From S009-33 sp041694255 (lineage in GTDB: Bacteria > Patescibacteriota > Gracilibacteria > Absconditabacterales > Absconditicoccaceae), in assembly GCA_041694255.1 (NCBI GenBank), contig JASMTN010000010.1, forward strand, positions 34,770 through 98,769: 64,000 nucleotides of DNA, written 5' to 3'. This document shows positions 21,812 to 32,587 of this stretch, one piece after another. Numbering within the stretch: position 1 is the stretch's first letter; each line of letters begins with the position of its first letter. The position numbers and the translations under genes are program-made. The notes beneath the pieces are model-generated. The model did no database searches, was not told the DNA's origin, and worked only from the letters and a program-made list of their open reading frames with translations.

Positions 21812-23602
21812 TTATTTCTTTTTTGATGCTAGTTTTCTATCTTTTTCATTTAAATGAATTTTTCTTAGTCTAAAAGTACTAGGAGTTACTTCAACATATT
21901 CATCATCTCAAATATAAGAGAGTGCATCTTCAAGTGTAAGTTTTCTTACTGGTTCAAGCTTCATAGCTTCATCAGCTCATGCAGATCTAACATTTGTAAG
22001 TTGCTTATTTTTAGTTAAGTTAACAATAAGTTCTCACCCTTTTAGATGTTCTCAAACTATCATTCATTCATACATTTCTGTTCAAGGTTCTACAAAAATA
22101 GGGCCTCTTTCTTGCATCTTCCATATACTATATCTCATAGTCTTTCAGTTAAATCATGATACCATAGAACCAACATCTCTTTTAGAGATCTCTCATTTAT
22201 AATTATCAAAATGTGAAAAAGAAGAATACATTATTCATTCTCATTTTGTTTGAAGTACAAACCAAGGTCTAAAACCTAAAAGTCATCTTGTAGGAATCTC
22301 AAACTCTAGATTTGTAGTTCCATTTTCACTTTTCATATCCTTCATAAGTCACTTTCTATTTGCAACTTCTTCAATTATAGTTCAAGCTACTTCATCATCT
22401 ACATTTGCAATAAGTTGTTCCATAGGCTCAAGTTTTTTTCAATTTTCTTCCTTAAAGATAACTTTTGGAGCTCCTATCTGCAATTCAAAACCTTCTCTTC
22501 TCATTGTCTCTATAAGAACTGATATATGAAGTTCTCATCTTCAATATACAACAAATCTATTTTTATCTGAAAAATCTACTTGTAATCAAACATTCATCTC
22601 AAGTTCTTTTTCAAGTCTTTCTTTAATATTTCTAGATGTAACATATTTTCATTCTCTACCAGCAAAAGGACTATTATTTACTAGAAATTCCATACTCATA
22701 GTAGGTTCATCTATAGTTATAGCTGGCATACCTTCAAATTCTCAGGTTCAAACTGTATCTCAAACAAAAATATCAGGTATTCAAGCAATTGTTATTACAT
22801 CACCACATTTTCATTCTTTTGTCTCTACCCTATTTAATCAAACAGTAGTAAAAACTTTAGATATCTTTCAGGTCTTTCTTTCTCAATCATTTGTTATTAT
22901 AGTAACCTTATCTTGAGGTTTTATAGTTCATTCATACACTCTACCTATACCAAGTCTTCACAAGAAATTATCATATCATAAGTTAGCAATTTGCATCTTA
23001 AAAGGTTTTTCAGGATGATTTGGAGCTTCTGGTACTTTTTCAAGTATTGTTTTAAATAAAGGCTTAATATCTGTTCTTTCATCTTCTAAATTATTAAATG
23101 CTATACCATCTTTTGCAATAGCATAGACAACTTCAAAATCAAGTTGTTCATGAGTAGCTCAAAGCTTATCAAAAAGTTCAAAAGTCATATCAACTACTTC
23201 ATCAGGCCTTGCAGTTGGTTTGTCAATTTTATTTATAACTACAATAGGTTTAAGTCAAAGTTCTAAAGCTTTTCAAAGTACAAATTTTGTTTGTGGCATA
23301 GGCCCTTCAAAAGCATCAACTACTAAAAGAACACTATCAACCATTCTTAAAACTCTTTCTACTTCACTACCAAAATCGGCATGTCAAGGAGTATCTATAA
23401 TATTTATAGTATTTCATTCATAATTTACAGCAGTATTTTTAGCATAAATTGTAATTCATCTTTCTTTTTCTTGGTCATTACTATCCATAACACAAGTTTG
23501 TTCCATATCTTTTAAAGTTCAAGATTGTTTTAGTAATGCATCAACTAAAGTTGTCTTACCATGATCTACATGGGCTATGATCGCAACATTTCTAATAGAC
23601 AT
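21812..23602 (-). CDS. typA: GTPase TypA/BipA
   Basis: A 596-residue translational GTPase (family length about 600) that binds ribosomes and aids 50S assembly and stress adaptation. The G domain begins MSIRNVAIIAHVDHGKTTL. The effector region carries QEKERGITIYAK, G3 is DTPGHADFGSEVERVL and G4 is NKID. EF-G-like domains III and V and the C-terminal TypA domain follow, ending VTPSTFRLRKIHLNEKDR. It is a single-gene unit with its own promoter and terminator, divergent from the cyclase gene. Confidence 0.96.
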
Positions 23603-23634
23603 AAATTTCAATAATTAATTTAATAAACCAATCT

Positions 23635-23662
23635 AGAATAGTGAATTTAAATCAAATTACAA
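23635..23662 (-). promoter_or_regulatory. Promoter of typA
   Basis: On the minus strand: TTGTAA, a 16-bp spacer and TATTCT. The match is modest but the spacing is the local standard. Confidence 0.4.
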
Positions 23663-23700
23663 GTTAAACTTCATTAAATAAATATATTACCAATATAATT

Positions 23701-23728
23701 TTGACTTTCTTTAATATTTTATTATTAT
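23701..23728 (+). promoter_or_regulatory. Promoter of the CHASE2-cyclase operon
   Basis: TTGACT, a 16-bp spacer and TATTAT, 30 bases before the ATG. Confidence 0.6.
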
Positions 23729-23758
23729 TTAGTTATTTAAATTTAATTATAATATTGC

Positions 23759-25879
23759 ATGAAAAAAGTTACTTTAATTTTTATTGTATTAAATATTGTT
23801 TTACTTTTATTTTGATACTTTTTTATAAAAAATAATTCTTTTTCAAGAATAGATGATTTTATATACTCAAAAGTTTTATCTATATGAGCTGACAATTATA
23901 GTATAAAAGGAGAAGATAAAACTATATTATTAAAAATAGATAAAAAGTTTTTTGATAAAATGTGAGTTACAACATCAACTTTTCATAGATGATATTATAG
24001 CAAATTATTAAAAAAGCTTCAAAGTTATTGAGTAGAAAACATTGTTTTTGATGTTTATTTTTGAAATTTAAAATACTGAACTTGAGATGGAAAAGTACAA
24101 AAGATATATAATACATCTTTACAAGTTTTTGACAATCAATTTGAAAATCAAATAGATGAAAAAGTTATTCTATGAGCAATTCCTAATTGAACAGGAATCA
24201 TAATGCCAGCAGATAAATTTTTAAAAAATAATAATTGGGTAGGTCATGTTAAGTCACATACAAATAACTCAGATATAAATAATTGAGTATACCCCTATTT
24301 AAATGAAAATAAAAACCAAATATTAACTCTTTGATATGCTGCTTATTTAAATAAACTATATTTAAATTGAAAAATAAGTGAAAATTTTAATATAAAAAAA
24401 ATAGAATCAAAAAATATATTTAAACCAAGTATACTAAATATAAAAACTTCAAATGAAAAATATAATTTTAAAATACCTTTAAGTAAGGATAGTAATAACC
24501 AAAAATATATTTTTACACCAATGTTAAAAACATCTGATAGTATAAAATCTTATTCTATATATGATATAATAAATGATGAAGATAATATATATGAAAGTAT
24601 ATTTAAATGAAAAAATATATTTATAGGAGCAACAGATGAAACTCTTAATGATATAAAACTTTCTTACATTGGTATTATACCATGAGTTATTTTTCATATA
24701 AATCAATTTTTAAGTATGTATGATAATAGATATATATATATAGCACCTATTATGGTTACATTTTCAATATTAGTTTTTATTTTTATAATTTCTTATATAT
24801 TTATAACTGCATTTAAAGATGAAAAATTATCTATAATAACATTTACTACTATAGCTTTTTTCTTATTTAGTTCATTTTATTACCTTTTTGTAAGTTTTTG
24901 AATACTAATACCTGTTTGAACAATTCTAATAATACTTTCAATAAAACTTTTTATAGATATATCTCATATTCTTTTTATAAATCAAGATAGAAAAGAATTT
25001 GTAACTAACCTATTTAATAAATATATATGAGATAAAGTTCTTGAAAAAAAATGAGAAAAATCATGAGAACATAAAGTTGCTGAAAAAAAAGATATAGCAT
25101 TAATGTTTTCAGACATTGCATGATTTACAGATATATCTGAACAATTAACAGCACAAGAAGTTATAGATATGCTAAATATATATTTTGAAAAAACTAATAC
25201 TTCAATAGTAAGGTCAAAATGATTTATAGATAAATATGTTTGAGATGCAATAATGGCATTTTGGGAAGATATTGATAAGTTAGATAATACAATACATGCA
25301 ATAATACAAATACAAAAAATACACCCTAAAATAATAAAAGATGTTGAACAAAAATTATGAAAAAAAATAAATATATTTACAAGAATATGACTTCATTACT
25401 GACAAGCAGTTGTATGAGATGTATGAGATAATAAAAGTAAAATTTCATATACTGCAATATGAGATAATGTGAATTTAGCAGCAAGACTTGAATGAATAAA
25501 TAAATACTATTGAACAAGTATAATTATATCAGAAGCATTTTACAAAAAAATAGAAAAAAAAGAAGAATATGCTATAAGATTAGTTGATAAAATAACTGTA
25601 AAGTGAAAAACAAAACCTATAAAAATATATCAAGTTATTCCATATTATACAAATGAGATAACTCATGAATTAATTTCATATATTGAAGAATTTGAAAATA
25701 TGTTAGAATTTTATTTTAACTGAGAATTTATAAAATCACAAAAAATAATTGAAAAACTTTTAATTTTAAGTATATGAAAAGAAGATAAAGTTTTATCAAT
25801 TTATAAAAATAGAATAAATACTCTTATTGAAACACCTCCTAATTCTTGGGATGGTATTTGGAGATTTACAACAAAATAA
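23759..25879 (+). CDS. CHASE2-domain class III adenylate cyclase
   Basis: A 706-residue transmembrane signalling enzyme. One N-terminal helix (residues 4-22) is followed by an outside CHASE2 sensor domain (about 30-315) with VENIVFDVYFG and NIFIGATDETLND. Three membrane helices (about 322-410) come next. The cytosolic class III cyclase domain carries FSDIAGFTDISE (metal Asp452), KGFIDKYVGDAIMAFW (Asp496, with Lys492 suggesting ATP as substrate) and YTAIGDNVNLAARLEG. All catalytic positions I can check are intact, so cAMP production is likely. A short helical tail follows. It leads an operon with a DedA protein and a lipid glycosyltransferase. Confidence 0.92.
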
Positions 25880-25884
25880 ACAAT

Positions 25885-26463
25885 ATGGAATTTTTAAAAA
25901 CATTTATATTAGATAATGCAATATTGTGAGATATAATAGTTTTTAGCATAATGTTAATAACTAATATATTTCCTGTAATGATTTTTATATTACCTGATAT
26001 TGCAATTTTTCTCTGAATTTTTATTGCAAATAAAGTAAGTGTGTGGTATGTTCCATATATATTACTTATTATATGAGCATTCTTATGAGAATTAATAAGC
26101 TATTTTATGTGATATAAATATTGAAAAAAAATATTACAACACAAATTGCTAAAAAAAGATATAGTTGACACTTGGGTGAGAAAATTAAAACAACATAGAA
26201 TAAAAACTCTCATAATATGAAAATTAATACCTTGAGTTATGTGGTTTATGCCAGTTTTATCTTGAACAATAAAGATTAATCCAATATTATTTTCTATAAT
26301 TAATTTTATTATGATAATATACTCTATATCTTTAATGTTTTTTATATGAACAACTTGATTAGAATTATTAGAAAATTATGTTTGAGAATATATTTGGTAT
26401 TTATTATTTACAATATTATTAATATATATTGTTTATCATATCTATAGCATTAAAAAAAAATAA
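25885..26463 (+). CDS. DedA/VTT-family membrane protein
   Basis: A 192-residue integral membrane protein with about five hydrophobic segments. It has the DedA/SNARE-associated pattern: GAFLGELISYFMGYKYGKK, then IGKLIPGVMWFMPVLSGTIKINP. Members act in lipid scrambling, undecaprenyl-phosphate or phospholipid recycling and proton-dependent homeostasis. It starts 5 bases after the cyclase gene and precedes a glycolipid synthase-like gene, which fits a membrane-lipid role. Confidence 0.82.
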
Positions 26464-26517
26464 TTGAATAAAAAAGTAAAATATGTATATAATTACTATT
26501 TAATCTTAAGAATAAGA

Positions 26518-27558
26518 ATGACAAACAATAAAGTTTTAATACTAACATGATCTTATGGTGGATGACACAATACTGCTGCAAGTTCTTTAGAAAAGTACTA
26601 TAAAAACATATGATATGAAACAAAAGTTATTGATATAATAGATCATATAAGTAGTTTCTGGGCAAAATCAACAAAAACTTTTTATAAAATAAGTTCTGAA
26701 GAATATCCAAAGGTATGGAAAACTTTTTTTAATGGTACTGATTATCCTATAATGTCAAGAATATTGTATTGAATAAAAGATCCAATATGACAACCAAAAT
26801 TTAATAAACTTATAGAAGAATATAATCCTAAACATGTTATATCTGTATTTCCTTTTTGGAATTTATGGGTTAAAAATTATATAAAATATATATGACACAA
26901 TTTTAAATGGTGAATACTAGTTACTGATTCAATAAACATACAATCATTTTGGTATGTAAAATCAAAGTATGTAGATAATTATTTTGTTTTTGATAAAAAA
27001 ACTAAAAAAAATTTTATAGAAAAATTTGAATTTGATAAAAACAAAGTAAAAGTGAGCTTTTTTCCCTTTTTAAGAGAAAATTTTATTAATAAAAAATATA
27101 TAAACAATAAAAAAATACTTATTCTTTTAACTTGATTAGAAAAAAATACAATCAAACATATTTTAGATAATTTAAAAGATTTTGATATAACCATAATAAA
27201 ATGAAGAAATAATAAGTTATATGAAGAATTAATAAATAAATATAATTATAAATTTATAGAATATATTAATATAATGGAAAATTTAAAATTTTATGATATT
27301 ATGATATGAAAGCCATGATGAGCACTAACATGTGAATGTATAGCAACAAATACTCCATTAATAATACCATCATACTTTCCTTGACAAGAAGAGGGAAATA
27401 AAGAACTTATAGAATACACTGAAACTTGAATATATGAAAAAGATCCATATAAAATAACTTTTTTTATCAAATATATGGATTGGAATAAGCTTTTGCCAAA
27501 TTTTAAAAAAGCAAAAAAAGAAAATAGTTGTGATATAATATATAAAAATTTAATTTAA
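26518..27558 (+). CDS. MGDG-synthase/UgtP-like glycosyltransferase
   Basis: A 346-residue GT28-like enzyme. The N-terminal GSYGGGHNTAASSL is the MGDG-synthase signature (GGGH loop), followed by an AVSVFPFWN-type strand (HVISVFPFWN) and VTDS. The C-terminal sugar-nucleotide domain has IGKPGGALTCECIATNTPLIIPSYFPGQEEGN. It would add a sugar to diacylglycerol or a related lipid at the inner face of the membrane. Its end overlaps the end of the convergent TrbL-like gene by 9 bases. Confidence 0.85.
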
Positions 27559-29748
27559 ATTATCTATCATTGCTCATATTGTTTCTTCATCTGATGAATT
27601 AGCATATGATCATTGAAGATCTTTTGATAAAAGTTTTATAATTTCACTTCTTTTAAACCCTAAGTCTTTAAGAGCCTTTATAGTTTGATCGTTTTGTCAC
27701 AAATCTGTTATTGTAATTCAAACTTTTGCAAAAAATTCTCTTAATTTATCTTTACTATCTTGATTAAGTTGTAAAAGTGTAATATTTTTATTTTTAACTT
27801 CTTTATCTATTATATTTTTTAAAGATTTTTTAGTTAATTCTATATAAGCATTTTCTAAATCATCCTTTATATCATCAAATATTTCATTTAAAGATTTAGT
27901 TTGATCTTGTTGACTTTCAAGTATATCTCTAAGTTTAGATGTTGTTATATTAAGACTTGCTGAAATCTCTTTAAGTTTTTGAACATTTGCATCTTGTAAT
28001 AAAGTTTCTATAGTTTCATTTGTATTGTCAATAGTAGGTTGTATAGATGTTTTATATCATGATATAGCAGGAATATTATTAAAATAATTATTATCTTTTA
28101 TGCTATTATTTGCTGTAGATATATTTGTAGATTCAGCTCATGTCATAGAACTTTGTATTTCTTCTATAAGTGGATTAAGCTTATCACTATACTGCTCTGA
28201 TTGTCTTTGTCTTGGAAGATCTTTAACTTGTCATAATCACTGACCAAGTGAAGATATACTTTGTCAACCAGCCATAGGAACAACAGGAGCAGCTTTTGCC
28301 ATATTAACTGAAAATCTATTTATACTTTGTGCAATTCAACTTGTTAATTTTGAAGTTTTAAATGCTGAAAAAACAATTATCCACATAAAAGCTATTGCAA
28401 ATATACTTTGTATAATCCAAGCAAAAGTACTACCTAAGTTTGCAAACAATGAAGCAGAATCATCTCACTTATAAGAAATAGTTACTTTATTATCACCATC
28501 TGAACCATCCAATGGAATAACTGCTTTTGATCATTCCAATTCTACTCAAAAAGTATCATTTATTGAGTTTTTATCAAATTTCAAATAACTTAAAAAAACA
28601 AAAGATATACTCAATGCAAATACAACAACAACAGGTAAAAAAATCAAACTAACTAAATTCATAAGTTTTCATTTTTCTCATAATACCTTTTCAAGATTTT
28701 TAATAGGAGTAAATAGAAAAATAATAGGAGATATTATTATAAACATCCACAAAAAAACAGCTCTTACTATAAGTATAATTGCCAAGGTTAAAAGTGGAAT
28801 TATAAGTGCTACAAGAAAAAATAACTTAAAAATAAGGTCTCATAACATAGCAACTGAGCTTCATGAAGGATAAGAAACAGTTTGTCAGATATTTATTAAA
28901 GAAGCATACATAGTTCATAAAACTCAAGTCATTCATCAAAGTTTTTCTTGTATATCTCAAAAAGTATTACCTTTAATAGGATTTGATAAACTAGATATAT
29001 CTATCTTACCTCAAGAATTATAAGAATAATATTTTCATTGACTTTCAAACACACAATCACTTTTTGCTATATATTTTCAGGGCTCACCATCCAATGGCTT
29101 ATATTCACAAAAAGGTAATAATTTATTATCTTCATTCATAATTCATACTTGAAAAGGACTTTTTGAATTATCTTGAAGCTTTATTCAAAATTTAGGAACA
29201 GATTGTTCTTTAACTTTAGATTCATCTGCAAGTTGTAAAGGTAAGGTTCATAAAGAATAAGTCATTATATTTGCAACATCTATCATTGCTCAAACAAAAA
29301 ACCAACTTGCATTAACTAAAACTGCTGCTATTGCAAGTTGAGGTATAATTTTTATAGGATTATACTGTTCAAGCTTACCTCATAAAAATAATGTAAAAAT
29401 AGAAAAAATGAGTATAAATCATATAATATAATTTGCAAATGTTCTCATAACATTCCATATCTCCCACAACAAAGAATCCATTCATATAAATGAACCATAT
29501 ATTATGTCATTATCCATAAATTTTCAAGATATTACTATAAGTGGCCATGATATAGTATATATAGCTTGTCAAAAAGTTTGAAATGCTTTAATGTTTTTAG
29601 CAAGTGATTCTTGTTCTTCTTGTTGAGCTATTGTTTGAGTTTCTTGTATATTTGTATATGCTTCAACAAAAGAAAAATTTGAAAATAAAATACTTCAAAA
29701 ACATATAATTAAGAGGATTAAAATTATTTTTTTAAATAAATTATTCAT
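27550..29748 (-). CDS. TrbL/VirB6-like polytopic membrane protein
   Basis: A 732-residue protein. An N-terminal signal-like helix (residues 5-22) is followed by about seven to eight membrane segments interrupted by an outside loop with cysteines (about residues 140-240). The C-terminal 280 residues are polar and helical (QRQSEQYSDKLNPLIEE onward). The pattern of hydrophobic segments, with a Gly/Pro-rich VVPMAGGQSISSLGQGLGQ linker, resembles TrbL/VirB6-type channel subunits of type IV secretion, but no decisive motif is present. The VirD4-like ATPase at 446 may be a partner. Confidence 0.55.
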
Positions 29749-29781
29749 AAAATAAATTAAAATATTAAATACATATAATAT

Positions 29782-29809
29782 ATTTTACAAATATTTTCAT
29801 ATAAGTCAA
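29782..29809 (-). promoter_or_regulatory. Promoter of the TrbL-like gene
   Basis: On the minus strand: TTGACT, a 16-bp spacer and TAAAAT, overlapping the 3' side of the rimO intergenic region. Confidence 0.55.
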
Positions 29810-29816
29810 AATTTTT

Positions 29817-31172
29817 TTATATTTTATATTGTATAATATCTCAAATATCTAAATTTCAATCTTTATTATAAACTCAAATTATATTAGAAATTTTTATTAT
29901 ATCTTCTTCATCAACTTCCGGACAGTGCAAATAAGGTCTAACTTTTATAAAATCTTTATTTAATTCACTTATATATCAAAATTGATTTTTTTCTTGTCTT
30001 AACTTATTTTTTTTAGCAAGCATATCATCTACAATATCTCCAATATTATAAAATCTTTCTTCTAAAATAATATCATCAATTTTTCATGATAATTTTGAAG
30101 AAGGAGCTAGTGGCTCATCATGATATTGAAATAAAGATATATTATCAAAATAGTCTTTTTTAATAAAATCTATAAGTTCTTGAAAATCTTTATCTGTTTC
30201 ACCTGGAAATCAAACAATTATATTTGTTCTTATAAAAGATTCTTCAAAATTTTCTTTTATATACTCTATAAATTTATAAATATAGCCTGTATCATAAAAC
30301 CTTCACATTTTTTTAAGAACATTTGAAGATATATGTTGTAAAGGAATATCAAAATATGGTAAGAACTTTTCCAAACTTTTAAGCTTTTCTAAATGATTTA
30401 AACTTACAACATCTGGATAAAGATATAAAAGTCTATAAACAAAATCTCATTCTATATTATCAATTTGTTCTAAAAGTTCAAAAAGTTTATTTTCACTATA
30501 TAAATCAAGTCAGTACCTTGTAGTATCTTGAGCAATTATAATTATTTCCTTTACTCAATTACTTATCATATCTTTTACTCTCTCAAGTATCTGTTCAATT
30601 TCTAAAGATTTTTGTTTTCATCTTATCCTAGGTATTATACAAAAAGAACAAGAATTATTACATCATTCAGCTATTTTTAAGTATTCATAAGCATAAGGTG
30701 CATTTGTGTAAGCTCTTATAGACTTTGGAAACTTGAATCAGTTAAAATCTGAAGACATAAATCATTTTTTAAGCTTTTCTATACTTATATGGTCTATATC
30801 ATTCCAAGAAAGTAAAAAAACTTTTCATTCATGCTTTTTAATAAAATCATTAAATGCTTTTAATTCATTTTCATAATCACTATTTCCTTTTTCATCAAGT
30901 TTAAAGTATTGAACTGAACATCAAAGTATATAAACTTTTTTTCAAGCTTTTAGAAGTTTTCACAAAACATCCATCATTTCCATCCTTCAAGTTGAAAGAA
31001 ATCAACAAGTGTTTAAAAAAACATACTCAACAGAATCATCATAAGGGTCAGCTGAATAGCTTATCTCTTCTTTTATATTGCTAGATTGATAAGAAAGTAC
31101 TTTTCATATTATATATTGACTATCAACTAGGTTTTTTGTACATCATAGGTTTATTGCTGAAAAATTGAACAT
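29817..31172 (-). CDS. rimO: Ribosomal protein S12 methylthiotransferase
   Basis: A 451-residue radical-SAM enzyme of the MiaB/RimO family, which adds a methylthio group to Asp89 of ribosomal protein S12. The N-terminal MTTase domain has NLGCTKNLVDSQ, LNTCGFL and LGCS, giving the three auxiliary-cluster cysteines. The radical-SAM motif is EGCNNSCSFCIIPRIRG. The C-terminal TRAM region is short. The NLGCTKNLVDS start and overall order favour RimO over MiaB. The upstream neighbour is rsmG, separated by a structured spacer. Confidence 0.9.
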
Positions 31173-31200
31173 TATATAATAGTTACAAGTTAAAAGATTA

Positions 31201-31366
31201 AAGTAGCAAGACTATTGTCTCATTTCTACCGGAGTGGAGAAAGCTTAATTATATTAGCTGTTATTGCAAAGAAAAGTTGTAAAAATAACATAAGAAATCA
31301 AACTAGGAATAAAACAATTTTAGTCATTCCTATTACTTGAAACTTGTTACTTGCTACTTGCTACTT
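31201..31366. repeat. Structured spacer bounded by AAGTAGCAAG inverted repeats
   Basis: Arms AAGTAGCAAG (31201-31210) and CTTGCTACTT (31350-31359 and 31357-31366) bound about 140 bases. These contain at least four hairpins in a row: TTTCT/AGAAA with an inner CC/GG, GCT-AAT with ATT-AGC, TGTTATT/AATAACA with inner TGCAA/TTGTA, and TAGGAAT/ATTCCTA. It may be a small structured RNA, a riboswitch-like leader of rimO, or a mobile repeat. Coding of rsmG runs into its right arm. Confidence 0.5.
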
Positions 31367-31937
31367 TCATTACATAAATTATTCTCTCAATATCATCTTC
31401 ATAAAGTTTATAAGGATATTTTTTTATGATTTCAAGCTTATATTTTTTACAATTTTTGACTATATCTTCATATTCTCAAGGAGAATCTAACTTATAAAGT
31501 ATAAAGTATCCTCAAGGTTTTACAAGGTGATTAGTCCATTTTAATAATTTATCTATATAAGCAACTGCTCTTGCAGTTAGTATATCAAATTGTTTTGTTT
31601 CTTCCTCTGCTCTTTTCCAGATCGTTTTTACATTTTGAAGTTTCATTTCTTCTATAATTTCATTTACTGCACTTACTTTTTTTCTAACAGACTCTATTCA
31701 AGTGAAATTATTGTTCTTATATTCCATAGCTAAAGGAATTAAAGGAAATCAAGATCCTGTTCATATATCTATAAAATCAATATTTTCAGTTAGATTAAGT
31801 TCTTTCAATATAGGTTTTACAACTAAGCTATCTTGTATATGTTTTATATCAACTCATTTTTCATCTCTTATTGCAGAAAGATTTATTTGACTATTTTTAT
31901 GTAAAAAAGTTTTTATAAGTTTATTATAATCTTGCAT
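31347..31937 (-). CDS. rsmG: 16S rRNA (guanine527-N7) methyltransferase
   Basis: A 196-residue enzyme that methylates G527 of 16S rRNA. It has NLSAIRDEKGVDIKHIQDSL, the SAM-binding FIDIGTGSGFPLIPLA and ILTARAVAYIDKLLKW, matching RsmG/GidB. It is slightly shorter than the usual 205-240. The last codons, GTA GCA AGT AGC AAG, are the dispersed repeat itself, so the repeat has supplied the C-terminus. Confidence 0.92.
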
Positions 31938-32011
31938 TTAAGTTATATTTTTAAATTAAATTAAAAGTTATTATAATGAAAATATAACCTATTTAAAGGT
32001 AAAGGATGTTT

Positions 32012-32560
32012 TTATTTTCATTTTAAATATATCTTCATAAGTCAATCATTTGGAGGTATAGAAAAAATTTCATAATCTATTTGATTTTTATTTAAAAATT
32101 CATATAATGAACTTGTTTTGGATTTGAATTTCACAACATTGTCTAGTAAAACTATACAATCATTTTCAAGCAAATCCTTAAATGCTAAAAGAAAATCTAA
32201 ATAAAATTTCATAACAGCATCTATGAATAAAAAATCAATTTTTTCTTTTTTAAATATTTTTTCCAAGTCTACAGAAAGTGGATCAATATTATATGCTGTT
32301 ATATTATATTGCTTGAAGTTGTGAAAATTTTCCAAAGCTTGCATGTAAGATATATAAGAAACTTCAAAAGTTGTTAATTTACCTTTCCAATATTGAATAG
32401 TATTACCTATTATCAAACTGCTATATCATATTGCAGTTCATATTTCAACAACATTTTTAGGTCTATTACTATTCAATTCATTAATTAAAATATTTTCAAC
32501 TTTTGGCTTTATAATAGGAACATTTGTATCTAAAGCAGTTTCTTTAAGTTTATCTAACAT
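32012..32560 (-). CDS. SAM-dependent O-methyltransferase family protein
   Basis: A 182-residue protein of the caffeoyl-CoA/catechol O-methyltransferase fold. SAM-binding motif I is KNVVEIGTAIGYSS. IDFLFIDAVMKFYLDFL carries the metal-binding Asp position, and IVLLDNVV follows. The substrate is unknown; bacterial relatives often modify RNA (TrmR-like) or small phenolics. It lies 27 bases from the start of rnj on the opposite strand, and 74 bases upstream of rsmG on the same strand. Confidence 0.82.
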
Positions 32561-32587
32561 TTTATTTATAATTAATTAAATTTTAAA

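Noticed and set aside
31201..31366. SRP RNA, 6S RNA or tmRNA in the rimO-rsmG spacer
   Set aside because: No SRP GGAA-loop domain, tmRNA tRNA-like ends or 6S open-bubble pattern could be matched on either strand.
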